Position numbers and translations under genes: made by a program. The notes beneath the pieces were generated by a model. The model made no database searches. It was not told where the DNA came from and saw only the letters and a list, made by a program, of their open reading frames with translations. From DAHUXN01 sp963729815 (GTDB lineage Bacteria; Acidobacteriota; Terriglobia; Acidiferrales; UBA7541): a stretch of DNA of 64,000 nucleotides. The DNA lies in NCBI GenBank assembly GCA_963729815.1, contig CAVSPU010000002.1:558001-622000 (forward strand). The letters are read 5' to 3'. Of this stretch, positions 44,893-52,931 are shown piece by piece; positions within the stretch are counted from its first letter, which is position 1, and every line of letters starts with the position of its first letter.

Positions 44893-45735
44893 ATGAGCGA
44901 GAGAGCGCACAAATTGTCGGTGGGCAAGATTGCGATGGGGCAAGGCGCGCCATTTTTTGTGATTGCGGGGCCGTGCGTGATCGAAAGCGAAGCGCACGCG
45001 CTGATGATGGCGGAGCGGCTGGCGGGACTGGCGCGCGAATTGAATGTGCCGCTGATTTTCAAGGCGTCGTACGACAAGGCGAACCGGTCGTCGGTGAATT
45101 CATTTCGAGGGCCGGGACTGAAGGAAGGGCTGCGGATCCTAGGTGAGGTCAAAAAGAAATTTGCGCTGCCGATTTTGACGGATGTGCACGAGACCTCGCA
45201 AGTGGGACCGGCGGCGGAAGTTTGCGACGTGATTCAGATTCCCGCGTTCTTGTGTCGGCAGACGGATCTGCTGATTGCGGCGGGAAAATCGGGACGCGCG
45301 GTGAACATCAAGAAAGGACAGTTTGTTTCGCCGTGGGAAATGGGAAACGCGGTGGAGAAAGTCGCGAGCACGGGGAACGACAAAATTATTTTAACCGAGC
45401 GCGGCGCGTCGTTTGGGTATCAGAATCTAGTGGTGGACATGCGGTCGTTTCCGATTTTGCGCAAGCTGGGATATCCGGTGGTGTTTGACGTGACGCACGC
45501 CGTGCAGCTTCCCGGCGGCGAAGGAAAAGCGAGCGGCGGGCAGCCGGAATTCATCGAGCCGCTCGCGCGCGCGGGAACGGCGGCGGGCGTGGACGGGATT
45601 TTCATGGAAGTGCACGACAATCCGGCGAAGGCGCTCTCGGACGGAGCGAACGCGCTGGCGCTGGAAAAGTTCAAGCCGCTGGTGGAACGGATCACGAAAA
45701 TCGCGGCTCTGGTGCGCGAATGGGAGAAGGCATGA
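44893..45735 (+). CDS. kdsA: 3-deoxy-8-phosphooctulonate synthase (KDO-8-P synthase)
   Basis: Condenses PEP with arabinose-5-phosphate to form KDO-8-phosphate. Blocks: FFVIAGPCVIESEAHALMMA, IFKASYDKANRSSVNSFRGP, GLRILGEVKKKF, ILTDVHETSQVGPAAEVCDV, IPAFLCRQTDLL, VNIKKGQFVSPW and FDVTHAVQLPGG. 280 residues is normal. First gene of a kdsA-kdsD-kdsC operon; its stop overlaps the kdsD ATG by four bases. Confidence 0.96.
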   Translation: MSERAHKLSVGKIAMGQGAPFFVIAGPCVIESEAHALMMAERLAGLARELNVPLIFKASYDKANRSSVNSFRGPGLKEGLRILGEVKKKFALPILTDVHETSQVGPAAEVCDVIQIPAFLCRQTDLLIAAGKSGRAVNIKKGQFVSPWEMGNAVEKVASTGNDKIILTERGASFGYQNLVVDMRSFPILRKLGYPVVFDVTHAVQLPGGEGKASGGQPEFIEPLARAGTAAGVDGIFMEVHDNPAKALSDGANALALEKFKPLVERITKIAALVREWEKA

Positions 45736-46721
45736 AAGCTACGAAGCCGGCGAAATCGCCGGGAAGCCTCGCGGCGGCGCAACGTGTGCTGCGAATCGAG
45801 GCGGACGCGATCACTGGCCTGATCGAGCGGCTCGATGAGCGATTCGAGCGCGCGGTGGAGATGATCTTCGAATGCGGCGGGCGCGTGGTGGTGACAGGGC
45901 TGGGCAAGTCGGGGCTGATCGGACGAAAAATTTCGGCAACGCTGGCGAGCACGGGAACGCCTTCGGTATTTTTGCACGCGGCGGAGGCATTGCACGGCGA
46001 TCTGGGAATGATGATGCGCGAAGACGTGGTGCTGGCGGTGTCGCAAAGCGGCGAGACGGAAGAATTGCTGGCGCTGCTCGAGCAAATCAAGCGGCTGGGG
46101 ATTCGTCTGGTGACGATGACGGGAAACGTGAAGTCGACGCTGGCGACGGCGAGCGACGTGGCGCTGGATATTGCCGTGAAAGAGGAAGCGTGCTCGCTGA
46201 ATCTGGCGCCGACAGCCTCGACGACAGCGGCGCTGGCGATGGGCGATGCGCTGGCGATTGCACTGCTCGACCGGCGCGGATTCCGCGAAGAGGATTTCGC
46301 GGCATTGCATCCGGCGGGGAAATTGGGATCGAAGCTGCGTCGCGTGGAATCTGTGATGCATTCGGGCGAAGCGTTGCCGCGCGTGGGGCCGCAGGCGCTG
46401 ATTCCGGAAGTGATATATGAAATCAGCCGGAAGAAATTGGGATTGGCGGTGGTGACGGACAGCGGCGGGAAGTTGCTGGGCGTGGTGACCGATGGCGATT
46501 TGCGGCGGCTGATGGAGAAGCGCAAGAAAGAGGCGCTGGATTTGACCGCGGCGGAGAGCATGACGAAAAATCCGGTGACGCTGGCGCGGACGGAGCTGGC
46601 GGCGAGCGCGCTGCGGCTGATGGAGGAGCGGAAAATTACGTCGGTGATTGTGGTGGATGAGGCGATGCGCGTCGAGGGCGTGGTGCATCTGCACGATTTG
46701 TGGACTCTACAACTTTTCTAG
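45732..46721 (+). CDS. kdsD: Arabinose-5-phosphate isomerase (KpsF/GutQ family)
   Basis: Supplies arabinose-5-phosphate from ribulose-5-phosphate for KdsA. SIS domain (VVVTGLGKSGLIGRKISATL, HGDLGMMMREDVVLAVSQSG, TASTTAALAMGDALAIALLD, FAALHPAGKLGSKL) followed by two CBS domains (VESVMHSGEALPRV; LLGVVTDGDLRRLMEKRKKE; ITSVIVVDEAMRVEGVVHLH). 329 residues. The ATG at 45732 overlaps the kdsA stop; an in-frame ATG at 45720 is possible. Confidence 0.95.
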   Translation: MKATKPAKSPGSLAAAQRVLRIEADAITGLIERLDERFERAVEMIFECGGRVVVTGLGKSGLIGRKISATLASTGTPSVFLHAAEALHGDLGMMMREDVVLAVSQSGETEELLALLEQIKRLGIRLVTMTGNVKSTLATASDVALDIAVKEEACSLNLAPTASTTAALAMGDALAIALLDRRGFREEDFAALHPAGKLGSKLRRVESVMHSGEALPRVGPQALIPEVIYEISRKKLGLAVVTDSGGKLLGVVTDGDLRRLMEKRKKEALDLTAAESMTKNPVTLARTELAASALRLMEERKITSVIVVDEAMRVEGVVHLHDLWTLQLF

Positions 46722-46723
46722 AA

Positions 46724-47278
46724 ATGGCGAACAAGAAAACTTCGGCGGAAGTGAAGCGGCGGGCGAGGAAGATTCGGCTGCTGCTGATGGACGTGGACGG
46801 CGTGCTGACGCGAGGCGATGTGTGCCTGCAGACGTTCCCGGATGGCAGCGTCGCGGAAATGAAAGTATTCAACGCGCACGACGGCGCGGGTTTGCACCTC
46901 GCGTCGATTGTGGGGCTGCGCAGCGGCGTGATAACCGGACGGAACACGCCGGCGGTGAATCAGAGGGCGCGCGAAGCGGGAATCGAATTCGTTTATCAGG
47001 GACAGGCGAAAAAGACGAGCGCGTATGAAGAGATTTTGCGGCGTGCGAGCGTGAAGGATGAAGAAGTAGCGTACATGGGAGACGATTTGCCGGATTTGCC
47101 GCTGCTGGGGCGAGTGGGGCTGGCGGTGGCCGTGGCGGACGCCGTGGCGGAGGTGCGGCGAGCGGCGCATTACGTCACGCGCGCAAAGGGCGGGGAAGGC
47201 GCGGCGCGGGAAGTCGTCGAACTGATATTGAAGACGCAGGGAAAATGGGAAGCGGCGATACCGAAGGCACTGGCCTAG
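46724..47278 (+). CDS. kdsC: KDO-8-phosphate phosphatase (HAD family)
   Basis: Removes phosphate from KDO-8-phosphate, third step of the pathway. HAD motifs: IRLLLMDVDGVLT (nucleophile aspartate near residue 25), SGVITGRNTPAVNQRAREAG (motif II), and GDDLPDLPLLGRVGLAVAVA (motif IV). 184 residues, no cap domain, as in C0-type KdsC tetramers. It starts two bases after the kdsD stop. Confidence 0.94.
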   Translation: MANKKTSAEVKRRARKIRLLLMDVDGVLTRGDVCLQTFPDGSVAEMKVFNAHDGAGLHLASIVGLRSGVITGRNTPAVNQRAREAGIEFVYQGQAKKTSAYEEILRRASVKDEEVAYMGDDLPDLPLLGRVGLAVAVADAVAEVRRAAHYVTRAKGGEGAAREVVELILKTQGKWEAAIPKALA

Positions 47279-47281
47279 GCC

Positions 47282-47902
47282 GTGAGAATTTCTTCCAACA
47301 TGAAACCGGCGGCGATTGGCGTGCGGATGCACTCGGGTTGGGGCGCCGTTGTGACGGTGTCGGGCGCCGCGGACGCCGTGGAAATAGTCGACCGCAGGCG
47401 AATCGACGTAATTGATGCGAAGACGCCAGGCGCGAAACAGCCATACCACTTTGCGCGGGACCTTGGGCTGCCGGAGGGCGAAAAGCATCTGGCGCGCTGC
47501 GTCGCGGCTTCGGGACGGCTCGCGCTTGCCGCTCTGCGTGAAATCATCGAGGAATTGACCGCGCGGGATTACTGCGTCACAGGATGCGCCGTCGTGCTGG
47601 CGTCGGGACGCGCTCTGCCGCCGCTCACGGAAATACTTGCCGCTCATCCGTTGATTCATACGGCCGAAGGAGAATTTTTCCGTGAGAGCGTGCGGAGCGC
47701 GTGTGAGCATCTGGAGATCAAAGTGACGGGGATTCGAGAGCGGGAGCTCGAAGAACGCGCGAAAGCGGCGTTTGGAAAATCGGCGGCTGCGGCGGTTACG
47801 AAGCGAATCGCGAATATGGGGAAGACGCTCGGGTCGCCGTGGACGCAGGATCACAAGAAAGCTGCGCTGGCGGCGTGGATGGTTCTGTCGAAGAAGCAGT
47901 AG
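47282..47902 (+). CDS. Conserved protein of unknown function in the kds operon
   Basis: 206 residues from GTG 47282 (ATG 47300 is an alternative). Three bases after kdsC, so probably co-transcribed. Visible: IGVRMHSGWGAVVTVSGAAD, VIDAKTPGAKQPYHFARDLG, LTARDYCVTGCAVVLASGRA, EFFRESVRSACEHLEIKVTG and an end SPWTQDHKKAALAAWMVLSK. The H-S-G-W-G-A start and the ending with a possible D-x-x-x-A helix recall RNase H-like folds, but I do not recognise a family. No signal peptide, so cytoplasmic. Confidence 0.75.
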   Translation: MRISSNMKPAAIGVRMHSGWGAVVTVSGAADAVEIVDRRRIDVIDAKTPGAKQPYHFARDLGLPEGEKHLARCVAASGRLALAALREIIEELTARDYCVTGCAVVLASGRALPPLTEILAAHPLIHTAEGEFFRESVRSACEHLEIKVTGIRERELEERAKAAFGKSAAAAVTKRIANMGKTLGSPWTQDHKKAALAAWMVLSKKQ

Positions 47903-47914
47903 GTTTGTGGTCAG

Positions 47915-49081
47915 TTAGTGCAAATAAAGATCGGCGGCGCGGAGGGAGAGGGCGGCCAGGTCGAGATCCGTGCGATTCGCGAGGATGATGATGGTCAGGT
48001 TGTCATCCGTGAAGCGCTGGATGACGGTGTGGAAGCCGATCGAGCTGCCGTAATGCCACATGCGCGCGTGGCCACGATAAGGATCGAGGAACCAGCCGAA
48101 ACCATAGGCGAGTGTCTTCGCGCCCGCGGCCTTGGGCAGATCGTCGACATTTTCCGGCAAGACTGCTGCTGAATTTTCGGGCGTGATGGCGGGCCGGAAT
48201 TCCGCGGCACTGAGCAGAGTGTGATTGCGAAGCGCGTCGTCCCACCTGGCAAGATCGTCGAGCGAAGTGTAGATGCCGCCATCGCCGAGCGTGGCGGATG
48301 TGGGGCTCTGGTCGGTTTCGAGCCACACGCCTGCGTCGTGCGTGTAGCCATAGGCGCGATTTGCGACGATATCCTTGCCGAAGACGTGGGCGACCGTGTT
48401 TTCCATTCTGAGCGGCGCGAAAATGCGCTGGCGCAGAAAGTCGGCGAAAGACATGCCGGACATTTTCTCGACGACCATGGCCAGGACGCAATAGCCACTG
48501 TTGCTGTATTCCCACTTCGTGCCCGGCGGAAACTTCGTTCCTGTTTGCTGCTCCATGAGCGCGAGGACGCCGGCGTCCGTGATTTGCGGAATTTCTTCCC
48601 AGGACTTGCCCGCGTATTGCTTGTCCATTAAATCTTCGTAGGCGGCGAGGCCGGAGGTGTGGTTGAGCAGGTTGCGAATGGTGACGACGCGGCCATAAGA
48701 AGGGAATTCGGGGAAGATTTCGGTGAGAGGCTCATCGTAACGCAGCTTGCCATCGTGAACGAGGAGCATAATCGACATCGCAGTGAATTGCTTGGTGAAC
48801 GAGGCGAGGCGGAAATTCGTGTGCGTGCCGATGGGCAGATCGGAGCGCAGATCGCGCATTCCGTAGCCGCGCTCAAAAACCGTGCGGCCGTCTTTGCGGA
48901 CGAGCACGGCGATGCCCGGCTCTTGCGGCGAGATGATCCCGGAGAAAATCGCGCCGATTTGCGCCGAAGAAGGATTCGGAGCGGAGCCGGCGTGCTGCTC
49001 GAAGGCAAACGCATAAATTGTCGCGAAAGAAAGTATCGATAAGGCTGCGCCAAACCGAAAGACGTTGCGTTTCGTAGCCAT
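47915..49081 (-). CDS. Serine hydrolase, class C beta-lactamase/penicillin-binding-like
   Basis: 388 residues, signal peptide (FGAALSILSFATIYAFAFEQ). Active-site S94-F-T-K97 in RLASFTKQFTAM, LLNHTSGL, tyrosine motif EYSNSGY (near residue 193), and the third motif region HYGSSIGFHTV near the end. These are the marks of the family that includes esterases, D-aminopeptidases and class C beta-lactamases; a true resistance role cannot be read from sequence. Convergent with the kds operon, 12 bases apart. Confidence 0.92.
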   Translation of the reverse strand: MATKRNVFRFGAALSILSFATIYAFAFEQHAGSAPNPSSAQIGAIFSGIISPQEPGIAVLVRKDGRTVFERGYGMRDLRSDLPIGTHTNFRLASFTKQFTAMSIMLLVHDGKLRYDEPLTEIFPEFPSYGRVVTIRNLLNHTSGLAAYEDLMDKQYAGKSWEEIPQITDAGVLALMEQQTGTKFPPGTKWEYSNSGYCVLAMVVEKMSGMSFADFLRQRIFAPLRMENTVAHVFGKDIVANRAYGYTHDAGVWLETDQSPTSATLGDGGIYTSLDDLARWDDALRNHTLLSAAEFRPAITPENSAAVLPENVDDLPKAAGAKTLAYGFGWFLDPYRGHARMWHYGSSIGFHTVIQRFTDDNLTIIILANRTDLDLAALSLRAADLYLH

Positions 49082-49246
49082 GCGATTCTCCCGCGTGTGC
49101 GATGCGAAGAGACTGTGCCTTAAATTGGGAAATGATGCCAGCGGGAAAAGGCGTGTACAAACACGGGCACCGAGAGTAGTATGAGAGTTACCCCTGCTTC
49201 GCCTGTTTGAGCCGACCCCCTTCTCAGCTCGGAAAGAAGAAAATAC

Positions 49247-49576
49247 ATGAAAGAGGAGGACCGCCGTTACTCACGCCGTTACGACCTGAAAATTCCGCTG
49301 GAGATCAAAATACCCGATTCACAAGACTCGTCCATCCAAGAAGCAGAATCGCAGGATATTTCGGGACGAGGAATGAATTTCATCAGCGCGCTGCCGCTCA
49401 AGGCAGGCACAATTCTGCAAATCCTTCTGCGAATGCCGGAAGAAATCGTACGGAAATCCGTGGGCGCATGGCGCTGCCATTGCCGCGTGGTCCACGTGCG
49501 GGAAAACCAGCCTCCGGACGGGCGGCTGCGCGCCGGCGTGGAAATCCAGTATTACGAAATCGTGAAACGCACATAA
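49247..49576 (+). CDS. PilZ domain protein
   Basis: 109 residues. PilZ proteins bind c-di-GMP through an RxxxR motif and a [D/N]xSxxG motif. Here the first is in the N-terminal DRRYSRRYDLKIPLEIKIPD and the second is SQDISGRGMNF (near residue 40), followed by a barrel with LLRMPEEIVRKSVGAWRCHC. Single-domain form, probably an adaptor. Target unknown; it is divergent from the serine hydrolase and faces the LuxR-type gene. Confidence 0.82.
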   Translation: MKEEDRRYSRRYDLKIPLEIKIPDSQDSSIQEAESQDISGRGMNFISALPLKAGTILQILLRMPEEIVRKSVGAWRCHCRVVHVRENQPPDGRLRAGVEIQYYEIVKRT

Positions 49577-49632
49577 AGCCAGCGCGAGCGAGCCGCGAGG
49601 GATGATTTCCTTTTGCGGAGTCTCGGAGTGAT

Positions 49633-50244
49633 TCACGCGCCGGGACGGTGGGTGACGACGCGGAAGGGCACGGGCCCGTTTGCGCGGGTTGGCCGGATAT
49701 TGGATTGCTTGCTCGCTGGCGCGGGAACGGATTCCGCAGCGCCGGAAATCAAGCGGGCCGACAGCAAGTCGGCTGCCTTGCGCATGAGACTCCACCGGCA
49801 GTCGACCTCGAATTTCGCAAACAACAAAGACACATGAAATTTGATGGTGCGCACGGAAATGCGGAGTTTTGAGGCGATCTGTTTATTCGTGAGGCCTTGC
49901 AGAACAGATTGCAGCACTTCTTCCTGGCGCGGGCTGAGATGCACAGGTGAGCCAGCCAGCAGACAAGCCTGGATGATTTTTTTCGCGCGAGATCCCAGCG
50001 ATTCAACGAGATTTTCGCTGGCGCCGACCATAACCGCGAAATCGCTCGGCGTTTGCCGGCGCGCCAGACAATGCATGGCGAGCATATCGACGGCGTGGCC
50101 GACGGGCATGCGGCCGTCGGCACCCGCCTTCACCTCAAACCGGCGCATGCCGGACTTCTTGTCAAAAAAGACGAAAACCTTTGGATGAACAGCCGAGTGT
50201 TTGCCATGTCCGCCGTTCCGAATGGAATGCTTGCGCTCCGTCAT
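49633..50244 (-). CDS. LuxR-type DNA-binding regulator
   Basis: 203 residues from ATG 50244, AGGGGG well placed; a longer frame is not credible. The C-terminal helix-turn-helix (about residues 108-165) is LSPRQEEVLQSVLQGLTNKQ, IASKLRISVRTIKFHVSLLF, the GerE/LuxR type. The N-terminal 100 residues (VFVFFDKKSGMRRFEVKAGA, DMLAMHCLARRQTPSDFAVM) are not a receiver domain and I do not recognise them. Target unknown. Confidence 0.85.
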   Translation of the reverse strand: MTERKHSIRNGGHGKHSAVHPKVFVFFDKKSGMRRFEVKAGADGRMPVGHAVDMLAMHCLARRQTPSDFAVMVGASENLVESLGSRAKKIIQACLLAGSPVHLSPRQEEVLQSVLQGLTNKQIASKLRISVRTIKFHVSLLFAKFEVDCRWSLMRKAADLLSARLISGAAESVPAPASKQSNIRPTRANGPVPFRVVTHRPGA

Positions 50245-50698
50245 TGGAATTCCCCCTTTACGCCTGACAAAATTCGCGGAAGGCCTCCCGGCAAAGCGCG
50301 CGGAATGGTTTCCGATACAAACCATGGAGCTGAAAAATACGGGAACGGCTGCGGGAAGGGGGGAACTGCACTGCAAGTGCGGCTGCCGAATCCAGATCAG
50401 TTGCTAAGAAAAACGATACGCCGGCAAGGGAGGGACGTCAAGCGAGCGTTGCGGGAATGGATTGGGAGCGGCAACCCGACTGGAAGGAGGCGATGGGCGG
50501 CACAGTTTGAGACTCACTGTGGTAAGGAAATTCATTATGAGACTGGACGAAACTATGATAGTCTGGCGTTGCGTTTGTTGATCTTGTAAAACCTTTAGAT
50601 TCGATGAAAGGGGCTGCGAGTTACAACTTGCAGCCTTTTTGCTTTACGGCTGGAGGCGTTCGAGACGCAAATAGCTTAAAAAAGAAGAGGAAACACAA
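50245..50698. other. Gene-free stretch before the cold-shock gene
   Basis: No convincing gene in 454 bases. Holds a strong hairpin with T-run at 50612-50641 only 58 bases before the cold-shock start. A TTGTTG and a TTTAGAT around 50574-50600 could be its promoter. The stretch could encode a small RNA or a long leader. Confidence 0.5.
50612..50641 (+). terminator. Intrinsic terminator or attenuator upstream of the cold-shock gene
   Basis: GGCTGCGAGT, loop TACA, ACTTGCAGCC, then TTTTT: a nearly perfect ten-base stem with U-tract on the plus strand. It ends some rightward transcript of the 50.3-50.6 kb stretch, or acts as attenuator in the csp leader. Confidence 0.75.
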
Positions 50699-50905
50699 GT
50701 GTCTAAAGAACAAGGAACGGTGAAGTGGTTCAATGCCAGCAAGGGGTTCGGGTTCATCCAGCGCCAGTCGGGCGAAGATGTTTTCGTTCACTTTTCGGCG
50801 ATTCAGGCCGATGGATATAAGTCGCTGAACGAAGGACAGGCCGTCGAATTCGACGTCGTGTCCGGGCCGAAGGGCTTGCAGGCTGCGAACGTCACCAGCC
50901 TATAA
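50699..50905 (+). CDS. Cold-shock protein, CspA family
   Basis: 68 residues from GTG 50699 with GAGG ahead. RNA-binding OB fold with RNP1-like KGFGFIQ and RNP2-like VFVHFSAI; starts EQGTVKWFNASKGFGFI and ends GLQAANVTSL. Single-stranded RNA/DNA chaperone. Followed at once by a strong terminator, so it is monocistronic. Confidence 0.95.
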   Translation: MSKEQGTVKWFNASKGFGFIQRQSGEDVFVHFSAIQADGYKSLNEGQAVEFDVVSGPKGLQAANVTSL

Positions 50906-50921
50906 TCTGTGATGCAAGGAA

Positions 50922-50955
50922 ACGGGAGCCTGTCGATGACAGGCTCCCGTTTTTG
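50922..50955 (+). terminator. Intrinsic terminator of the cold-shock gene
   Basis: Perfect 13-bp stem ACGGGAGCCTGTC / GACAGGCTCCCGT with a three-base loop, then TTTTGTTTG. Confidence 0.93.
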
Positions 50956-51027
50956 TTTGTATTGAAGCTGCCTGAATTCCGCTTACTCAGCGTCCAAGCG
51001 CTGATTCTCCGACATACGCGCGGTAAG

Positions 51028-51387
51028 TTATTTTGCTGTCTTCCCCAAACTTCGAACAAATGCGATGACGTTGACGATTTGCCTGTGAGAGAGGCCTTTG
51101 ACCGGGGCCATGCGGCCATCGCCTTCCACGATGATTTTCCTGAGCTGGGAATCGGATTTCAATTGGACCTCATTTGATGTGAGGGGGTCGATTTCCGTGC
51201 GCAAGAATTTTTCCGCCGTGAACTGAGGTTGACCGTTAAGCGTGTGGCAGAGCAGGCAATGATTCTCGTAGGCGATTTTGCCGGAGGCTGGGTCGCCCGG
51301 CGCGGCCCACCAGCCGAAATACACGAACGCAACCGCGAGAACGATGAGCCCCGAGCCAGTGGCCTTGCGAAGCGAGGAAGTTTTCAT
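51028..51387 (-). CDS. Exported mono-haem cytochrome c
   Basis: 119 residues. Signal/anchor helix SGLIVLAVAFVYFGWWAAPG, haem site CLLCH (near residue 45, in ENHCLLCHTLNGQ) and a probable distal methionine in GDGRMAPVKGLSHRQIVNV. It ends with the cytochrome c helix VIAFVRSLGK. Electron carrier in the periplasm; partner unknown. The ATG overlaps the stop of the upstream BNR-repeat gene by four bases, so the two form an operon. Confidence 0.9.
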   Translation of the reverse strand: MKTSSLRKATGSGLIVLAVAFVYFGWWAAPGDPASGKIAYENHCLLCHTLNGQPQFTAEKFLRTEIDPLTSNEVQLKSDSQLRKIIVEGDGRMAPVKGLSHRQIVNVIAFVRSLGKTAK

Positions 51388-52838
51388 TCCTTTGCTTGCG
51401 AAAAATCGGCGTAGCCAACATGGACAGCCGTTCCCCCGCGCAAGCCGCGGAAGCCCTGCGCGGATTGTGGCGCGGAGGGATCAACAGGCGGAGGCGGAGT
51501 GGCTTCGGTCCACGCGCCATAGACTTTGTTGTTGAAAGCGGTGAGCCAGGTGTAATCGCCGAGGAAGGATTGGAAGCCCTCGAATGGCTCGGTGGACCAG
51601 GCGTAGTTGGTGAAGGTCTTCGCGCCGTCCGTGGAACGCGCGAGAGTGAACCAGGTCTTGCGATTCGCCGGATCGTCGCGGCGGTCGTAAAACTGAACAT
51701 AAACATCGCCGGTGATGGGATCAACGGTCAGAAACTGGAAGAACTGATCCTTGCCGTCGTGGACGGGATCGGTATTGACGCGCATGGGCTGGGACCATGT
51801 GAGGCCGTGGTCCGTGGAAGATGAAATGAAGACGTCGACATCGCCATTCCGGAAATCGCTCCAGGTGACGTAGAGATTCCCGCCGGCATTGCCCGGGCGC
51901 GCGTCGACAGCGATTTGCGGGAACCCCATGGCGCGGCCGACGCCGGGAATGCCGGTTGCGCCGCCGAAGTAGGGAGCTGCCACGTCGAAAACGGAGCGCG
52001 AGGGTGCAAAGGTTTTGCCGCCGTCGCGAGACGTGGTGAACGCGACGGTCAAGCCGTCGTTCCAGATGGCGTAAATCGTGCCGTCGGCGCCGACGACGCC
52101 GAGGAAGCTCACCAAAGCGCCGTTGTCGTCGCGAGGCAAGCCCGCGTGGGTGCTGATGCGAATCGGAGTGGAGAAAGCCTTGCCCTGATCCGTGGAGCGA
52201 GCGAAAAGAATGATCGATTGATCGAGTTGCCATTCGATCCAGCCGATATAAAGATTTCCGGCGTAAGGGCTATTCGGCGCGTTGTCGGCAAAAATGCGCG
52301 GCATGTCTTCCATCACAGGCTCGGTGCCGTCGGTGGCTTTCACTGTGGCGGCGTCCGTCTCCCAAGTCTTGCCGCCGTCGAGCGAGCGGCGAACAAAAAT
52401 TCCGTTGTGCCCCGCGCCGTAGGCCCAATAGGAAGCGGCGCCGAGACGGTCGTAGTGGAGACTCGACAAGAAGGCGTGACCCTTGTTGTCGAAAGTCACG
52501 GAAACGTCGCCGCCGCCCTTCCAGTAGGGAACAGGAGGGAGATCGGCGAGCGTAAACGTCTGAGCGCTGTCGGTGGAATAGGCGACGGTGGCCGGCTGAT
52601 ACACGGCGACGACCTGGCTGGGATTATTGGGGTTCACGGCGATGGATGGCTCGCTGGCGTGAACGGCAGGCGGCGAAATGCTGATGACGCGGGCACCGGG
52701 AGCGCGCGGGAGAGACGTCTGCGCAAAGGCGAAACCAACGGCGCCGGTGAGAAGAAGGAGAAAGGAAAGCTGGCGGATTAATTTTCGGGAGCGGTTGATT
52801 TCGAGCACATGAGTTCTCGCATCTTGGATTTTGTTCAT
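51384..52838 (-). CDS. Exported BNR/sialidase-fold repeat protein
   Basis: 484 residues with signal peptide (LIRQLSFLLLLTGAVGFAFA). Six-bladed propeller of the neuraminidase type is suggested by repeated Asp-box-like blocks: YSTDSAQTF, SLDGGKTWE, STDQGKAF, SRDGGKTF, STDHGLTW, STDGAKTFT. None of the sialidase catalytic set (Arg triad, Tyr/Glu pair) can be made out, so activity is doubtful; it may be a structural or binding protein. Coupled to the cytochrome c gene. Confidence 0.85.
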   Translation of the reverse strand: MNKIQDARTHVLEINRSRKLIRQLSFLLLLTGAVGFAFAQTSLPRAPGARVISISPPAVHASEPSIAVNPNNPSQVVAVYQPATVAYSTDSAQTFTLADLPPVPYWKGGGDVSVTFDNKGHAFLSSLHYDRLGAASYWAYGAGHNGIFVRRSLDGGKTWETDAATVKATDGTEPVMEDMPRIFADNAPNSPYAGNLYIGWIEWQLDQSIILFARSTDQGKAFSTPIRISTHAGLPRDDNGALVSFLGVVGADGTIYAIWNDGLTVAFTTSRDGGKTFAPSRSVFDVAAPYFGGATGIPGVGRAMGFPQIAVDARPGNAGGNLYVTWSDFRNGDVDVFISSSTDHGLTWSQPMRVNTDPVHDGKDQFFQFLTVDPITGDVYVQFYDRRDDPANRKTWFTLARSTDGAKTFTNYAWSTEPFEGFQSFLGDYTWLTAFNNKVYGAWTEATPPPPVDPSAPQSAQGFRGLRGGTAVHVGYADFSQAKE

Positions 52839-52931
52839 GGCGCAAAAGTCTACTACGTTTGAATCGAACGCGAGAAGGGAATCGAATTGTGGAACAGCTC
52901 GCGGCGTCGTGTTTTTTTTCGGACCGCAATT

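Noticed and set aside
47915..49081. Antibiotic-resistance beta-lactamase
   Set aside because: The SxxK/YxN/HxG set is shared by many esterases and peptidases; sequence alone does not support a resistance role.
50053..50589. 178-residue rightward open frame over the LuxR gene start and the csp leader
   Set aside because: It runs antisense through the regulator, and its composition looks non-coding.
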